Part shown: positions 34,602 through 44,433 of the stretch, in pieces
Numbering within the stretch: position 1 is the stretch's first letter
Layout: each line of letters starts with the position of its first letter
NCBI RefSeq assembly: GCF_009296175.1
Contig: NZ_VOSK01000008.1
Span: 23,881 to 87,880 of the forward strand
Reading direction: 5' to 3'
Length of the DNA: 64,000 nucleotides
From: Microvirga tunisiensis
Lineage (GTDB): Bacteria; Pseudomonadota; Alphaproteobacteria; Rhizobiales; Beijerinckiaceae
Notes under the pieces: model-generated
The model's database searches: none
What the model was told of the DNA's origin: nothing
Seen by the model: the letters and a program-made list of their open reading frames with translations, nothing else
Position numbers and translations under genes: made by a program

Positions 34602-35498
34602 TTAACCCGTCCGCTGGCTGACCTGGGGGACGCCGCGGAAGGCCTTGCTGATCCAGGATTGGGAATCCTCGCGCGGCTCGACGCCGCCCTTGGTCAGCAA
34701 AGCGTGGGCGTCCTTGTACCAAGGACTGTCAGGGAAGTTGTGGCCGAGAACGGCGGCGGCGGTCTGCGCCTCGTTGACGATGCCCATGGCCATGTAGGCT
34801 TCGGTGAGGCGCTCGAGGGCCTCTTCCACGTGGCGGGTCGTCTGATAGCGCGAAACCACGGTGCGGAAGCGGTTGATGGCGCCCGCATAGTTGCGCTTCT
34901 GCAGATAGAAGCGACCGACCTCCAGTTCCTTGCCGGCGAGTTGGTCACTGGCGACCTGCAGCTTCTTCTTGGCGTCCGCCACGTATTCGGAGTTCGGATA
35001 GCGCTGGATCAGCTCCTGCAGCGACAGGATGGCGCGCTCGGACTTCTCCTGATCGCGCGTGATGTCGGGGATCTGGTCGTAATAGGACGACGCCATCAGA
35101 TACTGGGCATAGGCCGCATCGGACGTGTTGGGATAGCTCTGGAGATAGCGTTTGGAAGCCGTGATGGATTCCTCATAGAAGCCGCCCTCGTAATTGGCAT
35201 AGGCCTCCATGATCAGTCCTCTGCGGGACCAGTCGGAATAGGGATATTGCTTGTCGAGGCTGCTGAATTTCTTCACCGCGCCGTCGAAATCGCCCTTCTG
35301 CACCCGGGCGAGACCATCGTTGTAGATTTCCTCCGCCGGGGCATTCGCCACGATCTCGGGCTTGTAGGTCTCGCTCTTGTCGAACGGATTGAGCGACGAA
35401 AGGGATTCGCAGCCGGCGAGCCCCAAGGCGCAGACGCCAAGGATCAGAGCGCGGGCGGACGCGCCTTTCATACCTGCATAAGCCTTCGCGAACGACAT
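34602..35498 (-). CDS. bamD: Outer membrane assembly factor BamD
   Basis: Lipoprotein of the BAM complex that inserts beta-barrel proteins in the outer membrane. Start chosen at MSFAKAYAGMKGASA (GGAGG upstream); the second Met (35471) is also possible. The signal peptide ends in the lipobox LAGC, with the acylated Cys at about residue 29. Five TPR-like repeats follow: IYNDGLARVQKGDFDGAVKK, QYPYSDWSRRGLIMEAYANY, DAAYAQYLMASSYYDQI, LIQRYPNSEYVADAKKKL and VGRFYLQKRNYAGAINRF. About 298 residues. The open frame continues upstream into dispersed repeat copy C, which I exclude from the protein. Confidence 0.94.
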   Translation of the reverse strand: MSFAKAYAGMKGASARALILGVCALGLAGCESLSSLNPFDKSETYKPEIVANAPAEEIYNDGLARVQKGDFDGAVKKFSSLDKQYPYSDWSRRGLIMEAYANYEGGFYEESITASKRYLQSYPNTSDAAYAQYLMASSYYDQIPDITRDQEKSERAILSLQELIQRYPNSEYVADAKKKLQVASDQLAGKELEVGRFYLQKRNYAGAINRFRTVVSRYQTTRHVEEALERLTEAYMAMGIVNEAQTAAAVLGHNFPDSPWYKDAHALLTKGGVEPREDSQSWISKAFRGVPQVSQRTG

Positions 35499-35799
35499 GC
35501 CTCGCGGTCCTCCAAAAACCGTGCTCGATGTTTTAACGATGCACCAGGGTTCTTTAGCCCAAGCATAGGGGCAGAGCCAAGCCCATACGTTAGCGCATCG
35601 TACGGAAAAGTGGATCCGGTTTGCCGCTCCGGACGATGCGCAACTTAAAATGAGCATCGGATGGATCCCAAAAGTGGTTTCCACCTTAGGGTCCGACGCT
35701 CTGGTTTACCCAATAGGCCTTAAGAAAGCCTGCATGAGATCATGCGGCCAATGGGCGCTTGCTGCCTATAGCGGAAATACAGGTCCGTCGAAAGCCGCT
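35499..35799. other. Intergenic region between lpxC and bamD
   Basis: About 300 bp without a gene. It holds dispersed repeat copy C (35592-35704) and presumably the bamD promoter between 35500 and 35590; I cannot identify a convincing -35/-10 pair. Confidence 0.5.
35592..35704. repeat. Dispersed palindromic repeat 1, copy C
   Basis: Stem 1: GCGCATCGT...ACGATGCGC with GGAAAAGTGGATCCGG inside (35593-35641). Stem 2: GAGCATCGGA...TCCGACGCTC around CCCAAAAGTGG (35653-35702). It has the same order and orientation as copies D and E. Confidence 0.88.
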
Positions 35800-36744
35800 T
35801 TAGTGCATCTCGGGGGCGAGAACCGAAGCCGCCACGCTGCCGATATCGGCATAGCCCGTCTCGCGGCGGGGAACAGCGTCCACGATGGCGTAGTTGGAGC
35901 GGCTCGAGAACAGGGCCTCGAGCACCGAGAAATTCATGCGGTGCCCGCCGCAATAGGAGCGGTAGGTGCCGAGCAGCGGCAGACCCGCGAGGGACAGATC
36001 GCCGACCGCATCGAGCAGCTTGTGACGGACAAACTCGTCCGCATAGCGCAGGCCTTCGGGGTTCATGATGCCGTCGTCGCCGATGGCGACCGTGTTCTCG
36101 AGGGAAGCGCCCAGGGCGAAACCGGCGCTCCAGAGCTTCTCCACGTCGCGCATGAAGCCGAAGGTGCGGGCGCGGGAGATTTCACGGCGGAAGACGGAGG
36201 GCGAGAGCTCGACGGCTTTGCGCTGGCGGCCGATCACCGGGGTGGGGAAATCGATCTCCACGTCCAGGCGGAAGGCGCGGTCGTTGGGAAGAAGCTCGGC
36301 AAACGCCTTGCCCTGCGTGACGCGGACCGACTTGAGCACCTTGAGATAACGGCGGGTGGCGCCCTGAACGGCGATGCCGACCTGGTCGATGGCATCGATG
36401 AAGGGAGCCGAGCTGCCGTCCAGGATCGGAACCTCCGGCCCGTCGATCTCGACGAGCACGTTGTCGATGCCGAGACCGGTCAGGGCCGCCATTAGGTGCT
36501 CGATAGTGGCGACCGCGCCCGTATCGCGGTCGCCGATCACCGTGCAGAGCTCGGTGGCGGTGACCGCCAGGTGCCGAGCGTCGATCAGTCGGTCCAGGCC
36601 GCCCGGCAGGCCGGTGCGCAGGAAAGCAATGCCATGGCTCGCTTCAGCCGGATGAAGGATCATCTTCACTTCATCCCCGGAATGAACTCCGGTTCCAACC
36701 AGGGTCACGGCAGCGCGAAGCGTGGTTTGCTGGCTTTGCTTCAT
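35800..36744 (-). CDS. lpxC: UDP-3-O-acyl-N-acetylglucosamine deacetylase
   Basis: Zinc enzyme of the first committed step of lipid A synthesis. 314 residues. Visible motifs: TLVGTGVHSGDEVKM at the start, the first zinc His in TIEHLMAALTGLGIDNV, the catalytic-region EVPILDGSSAPF, EFVRHKLLDAVGDLSLAG with the second His and the Asp ligand, and the late HRMNF segment. It lies downstream of ftsZ, separated by a terminator, as in many alphaproteobacteria. Confidence 0.96.
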   Translation of the reverse strand: MKQSQQTTLRAAVTLVGTGVHSGDEVKMILHPAEASHGIAFLRTGLPGGLDRLIDARHLAVTATELCTVIGDRDTGAVATIEHLMAALTGLGIDNVLVEIDGPEVPILDGSSAPFIDAIDQVGIAVQGATRRYLKVLKSVRVTQGKAFAELLPNDRAFRLDVEIDFPTPVIGRQRKAVELSPSVFRREISRARTFGFMRDVEKLWSAGFALGASLENTVAIGDDGIMNPEGLRYADEFVRHKLLDAVGDLSLAGLPLLGTYRSYCGGHRMNFSVLEALFSSRSNYAIVDAVPRRETGYADIGSVAASVLAPEMH

Positions 36745-36950
36745 TATTCCTGAACCTCAACTACCCTTGTCGCCAAACTGAGCCTCATTAGCCGGGGAAG
36801 TTGCATTTGCTGCATTGTTCTTCCGACCGGCAGGCTTCTCATTAGCGCTGCCCCTTAAACGTGGAGGCACCTTAGTCCCGCTGTCAGGCTAGGCCAAATC
36901 ACGCTTTCTTACTTTGTGTTACATTTTGGATAACTCTCAAGTCATTGATG

Positions 36951-36966
36951 TTAATAGATCTTTAAC
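36951..36966. promoter_or_regulatory. CtrA-box-like site TTAA-N7-TTAAC
   Basis: TTAA (36951-36954), seven bases, then TTAAC (36962-36966) is an exact match to the full CtrA consensus of alphaproteobacteria. It lies 207 bp before lpxC and immediately downstream of the ftsZ terminator. AT-rich surroundings raise the chance of a random match. Confidence 0.5.
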
Positions 36967-36970
36967 GAAG

Positions 36971-37004
36971 AAAGCCCCCAGCCGCATTGGGCTGGGGGCC
37001 TTTT
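36971..37004 (-). terminator. Intrinsic terminator of the dcw cluster after ftsZ
   Basis: A perfect 10-bp stem GCCCCCAGCC/GGCTGGGGGC with a short loop, followed on the minus strand by TTTCTTC and on the plus strand by CTTTTG, located 32 nt after the ftsZ stop codon. It separates the division cluster from lpxC. Confidence 0.85.
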
Positions 37005-37035
37005 GTAACATCCGTGCCAGCAGCGTCAGACCAAA

Positions 37036-38739
37036 TCAGTTGGCCTGGCGACGCAGGAAGGCGGGAATTTCCAGTTGGTCATCTTCCGACGGAGCCCGGG
37101 GAGCCGGAGCCATCGGGGCCTGCGGAGGACGCTGGGCCTGGGGCGGCATGGGCCGGCGGGCGTACTCGGCGTGGACCGAGGACATGGGCTGGCGCGGCGC
37201 TTCCTGGCGTGGCTCGGCGGGGGCGTGCGGGGGCTCCTCACGGCGGCCGAAGCCGATGGTCGCAAGGCGCTGGATCAGCGACGGCTTATGCTCGTGAGCA
37301 GGCTCCTCGCCGCGGCTGGCGCGGATCTGATTCTGCGCCGGCATCGGCAACTCGTCGATTCGCGGCATCCGGGCCGGACGCATGGCGCGTTCCGCCTGCG
37401 GCGGGATGAAGGCGCCCTGCTCCACCGGCTCCTCATAGACCGGCTGCTGCGGAGCCGGAGCCTCGTAAGCCAATGCCTGACGGGGCTGAGCCGGCGTGAG
37501 GACCACGTCGTCGCGAATCACAGGCTGCGGAGCGGGCTCGAGCGGCTGGGCCGCGGCCATGGGAGCCGGAGCCGCAACGTGGGCCGAAGCCAGAACGGGC
37601 GTGCCCTGGTTCAGGATCGGAGCCGCCTTCACCGATTCGGCTTGGGCGGCGGAGCGAAAGGTCGACGCAGGCTGAGTGGGCGTGGCGCGGGCGCGGGCCT
37701 CGGCACGCAGGCGCTCGGCCACCTCGGAGATGCGCTGCTCGGTGGCAGTCAGGTCTCCGCCCTTCTCGAGAAGGGCGTGGTCGATGCCGGTCGCCACGAC
37801 GGAGACGCGGATGATGCCTTCCAGGCTCTCGTCGAAGGTCGCGCCGAGGATGATGTTGGCATCCTGGTCCACTTCCTCGCGGATGCGGGTCGCTGCTTCG
37901 TCGAGCTCGTAGAGGGTGAGATCGTTGCCGCCCGTGATCGAGATGAGCAGGCCGCGCGCGCCCTTCATCGACACGTCGTCGAGGAGCGGGTTCGCGATGG
38001 CTGCCTCGGCGGCACGGATGGCGCGCTTCTCGCCGGATGCCTCGCCCGTGCCCATCATGGCCTTGCCCATGCCGCGCATGACGGAGCGCACGTCGGCGAA
38101 GTCGAGGTTGATGAGGCCTTCCTTCACCATCAGGTCGGTGATGCAGGCAACGCCGGAATAGAGCACCTGGTCGGCCATGGCGAAAGCGTCCGCGAAGGTC
38201 GTCTTCTCTGTGGCGACACGGAACAGGTTCTGGTTCGGGATCACGATGAGCGTGTCGACCGCCTGCTGCAGCTCGTTGATGCCGGCTTCCGCCAGACGCA
38301 TGCGGCGCACGCCCTCGAACTGGAACGGCTTCGTGACGACGCCAACAGTCAGTATACCGAGTTCGCGGGCCGCGCGGGCCACGACCGGGGCCGCGCCTGT
38401 GCCGGTGCCACCGCCCATGCCGGCGGTGATGAACACCATGTGCGAGCCGGCGAGCTGATCGCGGATCTCGTCGATCACCTCTTCGGCAGCCGCGCGGCCG
38501 ACCTCCGGCTGCGAGCCGGCGCCGAGGCCTTCCGTGACCTGGATGCCCATCTGGATCACGCGCTGAGCCTTGGAGGAGGCCAGAGCCTGCGCGTCGGTGT
38601 TCGACACCACGAACTCGACGCCCTCCAGACCGGATTCAATCATGTTGTTCACGGCATTTCCGCCGGCGCCACCGACGCCGAAAACCGTGATGTGCGGCTT
38701 GAGTTCCCGGATGTCCGGAGTTTGCAGATTCATTGCCAT
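37036..38739 (-). CDS. ftsZ: Cell division protein FtsZ
   Basis: Tubulin-like GTPase that forms the division ring. Start at [17 protein letters not shown] (second Met at 38733 possible). 567 residues. Tubulin signature [11 protein letters not shown], the N-terminal [15 protein letters not shown], and the T7 catalytic loop [11 protein letters not shown] are all intact. The C-terminal 240 residues are a long disordered Pro/Ala/Glu/Gln linker, typical of alphaproteobacteria, ending in the conserved tail [12 protein letters not shown] that binds FtsA and other partners. A terminator follows. The frame is open far upstream, but the family start is clear. Confidence 0.97.
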   Translation of the reverse strand: MAMNLQTPDIRELKPHITVFGVGGAGGNAVNNMIESGLEGVEFVVSNTDAQALASSKAQRVIQMGIQVTEGLGAGSQPEVGRAAAEEVIDEIRDQLAGSHMVFITAGMGGGTGTGAAPVVARAARELGILTVGVVTKPFQFEGVRRMRLAEAGINELQQAVDTLIVIPNQNLFRVATEKTTFADAFAMADQVLYSGVACITDLMVKEGLINLDFADVRSVMRGMGKAMMGTGEASGEKRAIRAAEAAIANPLLDDVSMKGARGLLISITGGNDLTLYELDEAATRIREEVDQDANIILGATFDESLEGIIRVSVVATGIDHALLEKGGDLTATEQRISEVAERLRAEARARATPTQPASTFRSAAQAESVKAAPILNQGTPVLASAHVAAPAPMAAAQPLEPAPQPVIRDDVVLTPAQPRQALAYEAPAPQQPVYEEPVEQGAFIPPQAERAMRPARMPRIDELPMPAQNQIRASRGEEPAHEHKPSLIQRLATIGFGRREEPPHAPAEPRQEAPRQPMSSVHAEYARRPMPPQAQRPPQAPMAPAPRAPSEDDQLEIPAFLRRQAN

Positions 38740-38845
38740 GACCTGTGCCTCTTCTGGCCTTAATACTGATAAGCGTTTGGCGGACGCTAACCCTTGTTTA
38801 CTTGAACTCTTCACGATGGCCCGCCGCGCCAACGCGTTACTCGTA

Positions 38846-40168
38846 TTAGAAACTCTCGCGAATCCAACGACCCACCCGTGAGAAGTAGCCGTCGGTTCCC
38901 GTACTCTGAAACAAGCCGCTGGAGCGCGGCTCGAAATACTCGATGTGAGCCACCTGCGGATAAACCAGGAGGCCGACCACTGCCGAAAAGGCAGGGCCCT
39001 TTGCCGCCTCAGGCAGACCCTTGATGCCGAGCGGACGCCCGACACGAACCTGGCCCTGCAAGATGCGGCGCGCCGTTTCCGGCAGCCCGACGAGCTGGCT
39101 TGCGCCGCCCGTCAGCACGACCCGCCGTCCGGCCTGGGCCGCAAAGCCCGCGCCTTTCAACCGATCACGCACAAGTTCGAGAACTTCCTCGACCCGCGGC
39201 TTGATGATGCGAACGAGGTGCGATTTCGGCAGATGATTCGGAACGTCCCGTTCGTCCTCGTCGACCTGTGGCACCGCGATCATGTCCCGGTCATCCGCGC
39301 TCGATGTGATCGCGGAGCCGTAGAGTGTCTTGAGCCGTTCGGCTGCGGACACACGGGTCGTGAGACCGCGCGCGATGTCCATGGTCACGTGGTGACCGCC
39401 GACGGCGATGGCATCGGCATGCACCAGATGGCCGTTGGAGAAGATGCCGACGCTCGTGGTGCCGCCGCCCATGTCGACGACCGCGCAGCCCATATCGGCT
39501 TCGTCGTCGACGAGTGCCGAGAGACCCGCCGCATAGGGCGTTGCGATCACGGCTTCGACGCCGAGATGGCAGCGCTCGACTGCGAGCATGAGATTGCGGG
39601 CGGCAGCCGCTTCGGACGTGACCACATGCAGATCCGTACCGAGACGCTCGCCGATCATGCCGGCAGGATCGACGATGTGATTCTGCTGATCGAGCGAGAA
39701 GCCGGTCGGCAGAGCGTGAAGCACGGTTCTGCCGCGACGCAGGTCGTAGCTCGATGCTGCATCGAGCACGCGATGAACGTCGCCGGAGCCGACCGCGCCG
39801 CGCACCGGGATATGCGCTTCGAAGTGCTCGGACGCGAGACGGCCGCCGGTGAGGTTGACGATCACCGACTGGATTTCGACCTTCGCCATGCGCTCGGCAG
39901 CGTGAACCGCCTGACGGATCGCGCTTTCGGCCGCTTCCAGGTCGACGACCACGCCGCCTTTGAGGCCCACGGAGCGCTGATGGCCGATGCCGAGAATACG
40001 CGCCACATGGGTGCGGCTGCGCAGCGATTCGACCTCGTCGGCCGGCTTCAATTCCGCCACGACGCAGACGACCTTGCTCGTGCCCACATCCAGGACCGAG
40101 AGAATGGCGCTCTTGCGCGCGGAAAGCGGCTTCAAGCGAGGCGTCAAACCGTGACCCGAGAGACTCAT
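38846..40168 (-). CDS. ftsA: Cell division protein FtsA
   Basis: Actin-like ATPase that tethers FtsZ to the membrane. 440 residues from [16 protein letters not shown]. Motifs: phosphate-1 [15 protein letters not shown], the 1C domain [18 protein letters not shown], phosphate-2 [14 protein letters not shown], the adenosine motif [13 protein letters not shown] and a C-terminal amphipathic end GRWIRESF. It overlaps ftsQ by 4 nt. The gap of 106 nt to ftsZ could hold an ftsZ promoter, not resolved here. Confidence 0.96.
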   Translation of the reverse strand: MSLSGHGLTPRLKPLSARKSAILSVLDVGTSKVVCVVAELKPADEVESLRSRTHVARILGIGHQRSVGLKGGVVVDLEAAESAIRQAVHAAERMAKVEIQSVIVNLTGGRLASEHFEAHIPVRGAVGSGDVHRVLDAASSYDLRRGRTVLHALPTGFSLDQQNHIVDPAGMIGERLGTDLHVVTSEAAAARNLMLAVERCHLGVEAVIATPYAAGLSALVDDEADMGCAVVDMGGGTTSVGIFSNGHLVHADAIAVGGHHVTMDIARGLTTRVSAAERLKTLYGSAITSSADDRDMIAVPQVDEDERDVPNHLPKSHLVRIIKPRVEEVLELVRDRLKGAGFAAQAGRRVVLTGGASQLVGLPETARRILQGQVRVGRPLGIKGLPEAAKGPAFSAVVGLLVYPQVAHIEYFEPRSSGLFQSTGTDGYFSRVGRWIRESF

Positions 40169-41124
40169 GTACCGACCCCCTTGCCGCGCATTGGTTTTTT
40201 CTTGAGCGCCTCGGCGCGGGCCAGGGCTGCCTCTTCCGTCAAGCGGACGACGACGCGATCCGCCATGCGCAGATCGATCGCCAGCACGTCCTTTTCCAGA
40301 ATCTTCTGCTCGTGTTCGAGCTTTACGAGACGGGCCAGCGCATTGGCGACCCCGAGCTCCGGCAGGCGCACGTCCATGCCGTTGTCCATCTTGAGCGTCC
40401 AGCGCCGGCCGGCCACGAGAGTGCCCGCACGAATGCGGTTCTTGAGCGGGCCTGCAGCCTCGAGCAGCGCGAGATAGTCCTTGCTGCGGGTATTGGCGCC
40501 CTCGCCCACCACGAACGGCAGATCGAGATAGCGCTCGTCCTGCATCAGGTCGATCACCGTGCCGTCGGCAGCGATCACGAACAATTCGCCGTTGTTCTGC
40601 CAGATCCCGTGCGCCTCGCGCTCGGTGAGCGTGATGACGAGTTCGTTCGGATAGAGCTTGCGCACCATAGCCGACTTGATCATCGGAACGCGTTCCAGGC
40701 GCTCGCGCAGATCGTTCACGTCGAGGAAGGCCAGCGACTGCTTGGAATTGATGCCCGCCGCAGCGAGAACCTCGTTCTCGCCCATCTGCGAGATGCCGGA
40801 GATTGTCACCTGATCGAGACCGAGACCGACCGCCCGTGCCAGCGCATGATGCGGCTCGCCGTAGTCGCGGATGAAGCCGTCGATATGGCCACCCTGCCAG
40901 AGACCGAATCCGATGACGGCACTGAAGAAGCCGAGCGCCAGGCCGGTTCCGAGAAAGCGCGGAAGGCGCTGCTCGAGCGGGAGGCCGGCGGAGCGCCGGC
41001 GCACGCTGCGCGAGGAGCCGAAGAGTTTCTTGATTCGTGAAGGCTTCTTGAAGTGGGAGGCGCCCGCCCCCCGACTTTCGGGGGCAGAGCGCGCAACCGC
41101 GAATCCGGCCGGGTAGACCGTCAT
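40165..41124 (-). CDS. ftsQ: Cell division protein FtsQ
   Basis: Bitopic divisome protein that links early and late components. I choose the ATG at 41124 (MTVYPAGFAVARS), because it overlaps the ddl stop as ATGA; the longer frame adds 10 residues. Basic cytoplasmic N-terminus (RIKKLFGSSRSVRRRS), a membrane helix at about residues 59-78 (GTGLALGFFSAVIGFGLW), then the POTRA domain (VTISGISQMGENEVLAAAGI, SAMVRKLYPNELVITLTERE). Ends GKGVGT. About 319 residues. Confidence 0.94.
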   Translation of the reverse strand: MTVYPAGFAVARSAPESRGAGASHFKKPSRIKKLFGSSRSVRRRSAGLPLEQRLPRFLGTGLALGFFSAVIGFGLWQGGHIDGFIRDYGEPHHALARAVGLGLDQVTISGISQMGENEVLAAAGINSKQSLAFLDVNDLRERLERVPMIKSAMVRKLYPNELVITLTEREAHGIWQNNGELFVIAADGTVIDLMQDERYLDLPFVVGEGANTRSKDYLALLEAAGPLKNRIRAGTLVAGRRWTLKMDNGMDVRLPELGVANALARLVKLEHEQKILEKDVLAIDLRMADRVVVRLTEEAALARAEALKKKPMRGKGVGT

Positions 41125-42044
41125 CGGTTGCAGGTAGCGTCCTCCACCATCCATTGCACAAGCTCGCCAAACGAATAGCCCGCGTGGGCTGCCAATTCTG
41201 GCACCAAGCTCGTCTCGGTCATGCCGGGTTGCGTGTTGACCTCAAGAACGACGAGTTCCCCTGTTCCTCCAGGAGTGTCGTCGTACCGTAAGTCAGCGCG
41301 GCTGATTCCCCGACAGCCGAGCGCTTGATGCGCCGTTAACGCCAACTCTTGGACCTTTTGGTAAATATTCGGTTTAATTTCTGCCGGGAGGACGTGAATG
41401 GAGCCCCCCTTCACATATTTCGCATCGTAATCGTAGAAGACCCCGGTGGCGGGCTGGATGTCGATGACCCCGAGGGCCCTGTCGCCCATGACCGCGCAGG
41501 TGAGTTCCCGGCCCGCAATGTATGATTCCACAAGGACTTGCTCGCCGAAGGCCCAGTCCTCCCGCGTCAGCTCCTGGGGCGGATGGGATCGGTCCTCGCG
41601 GACGATGATGACACCGACGGAAGAGCCCTCGTTGACCGGCTTGATCACGTAGGGTGCCGGAAGAACGTGGCCTTTCGCCGCCTCCAAACGGTTAACGACC
41701 TGCCCTTTGGGCACCGGTACGCCCGCCGCCGCCATGATCGTTTTGGCCCTGTCCTTCTGCATGGCGAGCGCCGAGGCGAGAACCCCGGAATGGGTATAGG
41801 GAATTCTTAAGACTTCCAGCAGACCCTGGATCGTTCCGTCCTCGCCCACCCGGCCATGGAGCGCGTTGAACACCACATCCGGCGCAACGGCCTGAAGAAC
41901 GGTGGCGATGTCGGGTTGCACGTCGATGGGAGTAACCTTGTAACCCTGCGCCTCCAGGGCCTTGCAGCAGGCCCGGCCCGAAGCCAGGCTCACCTCGCGC
42001 TCGGCCGACCAGCCGCCATAGAGAACGGCAACGTGCTTCGCCAT
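41121..42044 (-). CDS. ddl: D-alanine--D-alanine ligase
   Basis: ATP-grasp enzyme that makes the D-Ala-D-Ala dipeptide used by MurF. 307 residues. The N-terminus VAVLYGGWSAEREVSLASG is diagnostic. LHGRVGEDGTIQGLLEVL, YVIKPVNEGSSVGV, EVLVESYIAGRELTCAVMGD, and the catalytic GTGELVVLEVNTQPGMTETS (Mg-binding Glu and Asn) are all there. The 53-nt space to murB is one of the few gaps in the cluster. Confidence 0.96.
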   Translation of the reverse strand: MAKHVAVLYGGWSAEREVSLASGRACCKALEAQGYKVTPIDVQPDIATVLQAVAPDVVFNALHGRVGEDGTIQGLLEVLRIPYTHSGVLASALAMQKDRAKTIMAAAGVPVPKGQVVNRLEAAKGHVLPAPYVIKPVNEGSSVGVIIVREDRSHPPQELTREDWAFGEQVLVESYIAGRELTCAVMGDRALGVIDIQPATGVFYDYDAKYVKGGSIHVLPAEIKPNIYQKVQELALTAHQALGCRGISRADLRYDDTPGGTGELVVLEVNTQPGMTETSLVPELAAHAGYSFGELVQWMVEDATCNR

Positions 42045-42097
42045 GATCTGCTCCCGTCATGCGCCCCGGCCACACCGGGATGATTAAGTGATTCGAA

Positions 42098-43018
42098 TCA
42101 GGTCCTCGCGATCCCGACCCGCTTGATTTCCCATTCGAGCTCCACGCCCGACATCTCGCGAACGCGGCGGCGCACCTCTTCGCCCAGGCCCTCGATATCG
42201 GCCGCGGAGGCGGAGCCGTGGTTGATCAGGAAATTGCAGTGCATCTCGGAGACCTGGGCATCGCCGATGCGAAGCCCCCGGCAGCCCGCCGCATCGACCA
42301 GTTCCCACGCCTTCTTGCCCGGAGGGTTCTTGAAGGTGGAGCCGCCCGTGCGGGTATTCACCGGCTGCGTGGAGGAACGCGCCTCGGTAATGGCGTTCAT
42401 CTCGCTCAGGATCTCGGCAGGATCGCCGGGACGGCCCTCGAACAGAGCCTCGGTGAAGATCACATCGTCCGGCACGTCTGAATGGCGATAGGTGAAACCC
42501 ATCTGCGCATTGGTGAAGCTCACCGCCACGCCGGTGCGCGTGACGCCCTTGGCCCCGACGAGCACATCCTTCGTCTCGCCGCCATATGCGCCGCCATTCA
42601 TGCGCAACGCACCGCCGATGGCGCCGGGAATGCCGCGCAGGAAGGACAGACCGGCAATGCCGGCCTCCGCCGCCGCGCGCGCGACCTTCACATCAGGGGC
42701 GCCGGCACCGGCGCGCACGCGCAGGCCCGGCTCCACCGACACTTCGGCAAAACCTTTTCCTAACCGGATCACGACGCCTTCCCATCCCCCGTCGCGAATG
42801 AGCAGGTTGGAGCCGAGACCCACGACGAGCACCGACAGGCTGCGGTCGAGTCGCTGCAGGAAGTACGCAAGATCGTCCGCATCGACCGGCGTGAACAGCA
42901 CCTGCGCCGGGCCGCCCGTGCGGAACCACGACAGAGGCGCCGTCGGCGCATTCGCCTCCAGCTTGCCGCCCAGCTCGGGCATGCCGGCATTCAGATCGGG
43001 AACGATATCGGCAAACAT
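42098..43018 (-). CDS. murB: UDP-N-acetylenolpyruvoylglucosamine reductase
   Basis: FAD enzyme that completes UDP-N-acetylmuramic acid. Start at [14 protein letters not shown], whose ATG shares one base with the murC stop (TGATG). Motifs: [55 protein letters not shown], then [20 protein letters not shown] with the catalytic Ser and Lys region, and [16 protein letters not shown] (Glu). 306 residues, type II arrangement. Confidence 0.95.
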   Translation of the reverse strand: MFADIVPDLNAGMPELGGKLEANAPTAPLSWFRTGGPAQVLFTPVDADDLAYFLQRLDRSLSVLVVGLGSNLLIRDGGWEGVVIRLGKGFAEVSVEPGLRVRAGAGAPDVKVARAAAEAGIAGLSFLRGIPGAIGGALRMNGGAYGGETKDVLVGAKGVTRTGVAVSFTNAQMGFTYRHSDVPDDVIFTEALFEGRPGDPAEILSEMNAITEARSSTQPVNTRTGGSTFKNPPGKKAWELVDAAGCRGLRIGDAQVSEMHCNFLINHGSASAADIEGLGEEVRRRVREMSGVELEWEIKRVGIART

Positions 43019-44433
43019 CAAGCCGCCTTCTCGCCAAGCGCCTCGAGCTCGCCTGGCAGCGCGTAGGCCCATTGGGTGATGTTGCCGGCGCCGAGGCAGA
43101 TCACGTAATCGCCCGGCTTCGCGATGCCCTTCACGAAGCCTGCGAGTTCCTCCGACTTTTCAAGCGCCATCACGTTGCGGTGTCCGCGCGCCTTGAGGCC
43201 GGACACGAGGCTGTCGCGGTCTGCGCCCGGGATCGGCTGCTCGCCCGCCGCATAGACCGGCGCGACGATGACCGCGTCCGCATCGTTAAAGCAGGTGCAG
43301 AACTGATCGAACAGGGACGCCAGGCGCGAATAGCGGTGCGGCTGCACCACGGCGATGACCTGCCCGTCGGTCGAGGCGCGCGCGGCCTTGAGCACCGCTG
43401 CGATCTCGATGGGATGGTGGCCGTAATCATCGAACACCGCAACGCCGTTCCAATCGCCCGTACGGGTGAAGCGCCGCTTCACGCCGCCAAAGCTTGCGAG
43501 CGCCTTGCGGATCGCATCCGGCGTGACGCCGAGTTCATGCGCGACCGCGATCGCAGCGGTGGCGTTGAGCGCATTGTGCGCACCCGGCATCGGCAGCACG
43601 AGGTCTTCGAGTTCGAGGCGGAAGCCGGGACGGCGGTCGCGGATCATGACGCGGAAGCGGTTCTGACCGCCGCGCGAATCCACATCCATCAGGCGCACGT
43701 CGGCCTGCGGATTCTCGCCGTAGGTGATGATGCGGCGATCCTCGATGCGGCCCACGAGGTCCTGCACGGTCGGGTGGTCGATGCACATCACCGCGAAACC
43801 GTAGAACGGGATCGAATTGATGAAGGAGTGGAAGGCGTCCTTGATCGCGTCGAAGGTGCCGAAATGATCGAGATGCTCGGCATCGATGTTGGTGACGATG
43901 GCCACATCCGCCGGGAGCTTAAGGAAGGTGCCATCGGACTCGTCCGCCTCCACCACCATCCACTGGCCATCGCCCATGCGGGCATTGGTGCCGTAGGCAT
44001 TGATGATGCCGCCGTTGATGACGGTCGGGTCGAGCCCGCCCGCATCGAGCAGCGTGGCGACGAGGGACGTCGTGGTGGTCTTGCCGTGGGTGCCCGCCAC
44101 GGCGACGCAGGACTTGAAGCGCATGAGCTCGGCCAGCATCTCGGCGCGACGCACGACGGGCAGGCGCTTCTCGCGGGCGACGATCAGCTCCGGGTTGTCG
44201 CGCTTGATCGCGGTCGAGACCACGACGATCTCCGCATCCTCCACGTTCTCGTCCCTGTGGCCGATGAAGGTCTTGATGCCCTTATCGTGCAGGCGCCTGA
44301 CGTTGTAATTGTCGGCCGCGTCCGAGCCCTGCACCGTGTAGCCCAGATTGTGCATGACCTCGGCGATGCCCGACATGCCGATGCCGCCGATGCCGATGAA
44401 GTGAATGGGACCAAGCTTCGGCGGCAGTTTCAT
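43018..44433 (-). CDS. murC: UDP-N-acetylmuramate--L-alanine ligase
   Basis: Adds L-Ala to UDP-MurNAc. 471 residues from [20 protein letters not shown]. Rossmann motif [17 protein letters not shown] loop [14 protein letters not shown], metal/ATP residues [14 protein letters not shown] and [11 protein letters not shown], and the C-terminal ligase domain [15 protein letters not shown] and QPHRYSRL. As sequenced, murC is in the same frame as murG with no stop between them (see murG and the A8 tract), so it may be made alone from the ATG at 44433 or as the C-terminal half of an 844-residue fusion. Confidence 0.95.
   Translation of the reverse strand: MKLPPKLGPIHFIGIGGIGMSGIAEVMHNLGYTVQGSDAADNYNVRRLHDKGIKTFIGHRDENVEDAEIVVVSTAIKRDNPELIVAREKRLPVVRRAEMLAELMRFKSCVAVAGTHGKTTTTSLVATLLDAGGLDPTVINGGIINAYGTNARMGDGQWMVVEADESDGTFLKLPADVAIVTNIDAEHLDHFGTFDAIKDAFHSFINSIPFYGFAVMCIDHPTVQDLVGRIEDRRIITYGENPQADVRLMDVDSRGGQNRFRVMIRDRRPGFRLELEDLVLPMPGAHNALNATAAIAVAHELGVTPDAIRKALASFGGVKRRFTRTGDWNGVAVFDDYGHHPIEIAAVLKAARASTDGQVIAVVQPHRYSRLASLFDQFCTCFNDADAVIVAPVYAAGEQPIPGADRDSLVSGLKARGHRNVMALEKSEELAGFVKGIAKPGDYVICLGAGNITQWAYALPGELEALGEKAA

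Noticed and set aside
35650..36495. A plus-strand frame opposite lpxC beginning MSIGWIPKVVSTLG
   Set aside because: The opening peptide is translated dispersed repeat, and the rest is antisense to lpxC.
42086..42100. GATTCGAATC between murB and ddl as a meaningful CcrM (GANTC) regulatory pair
   Set aside because: GANTC is short and frequent; two adjacent sites without a promoter context are not enough to call regulation.
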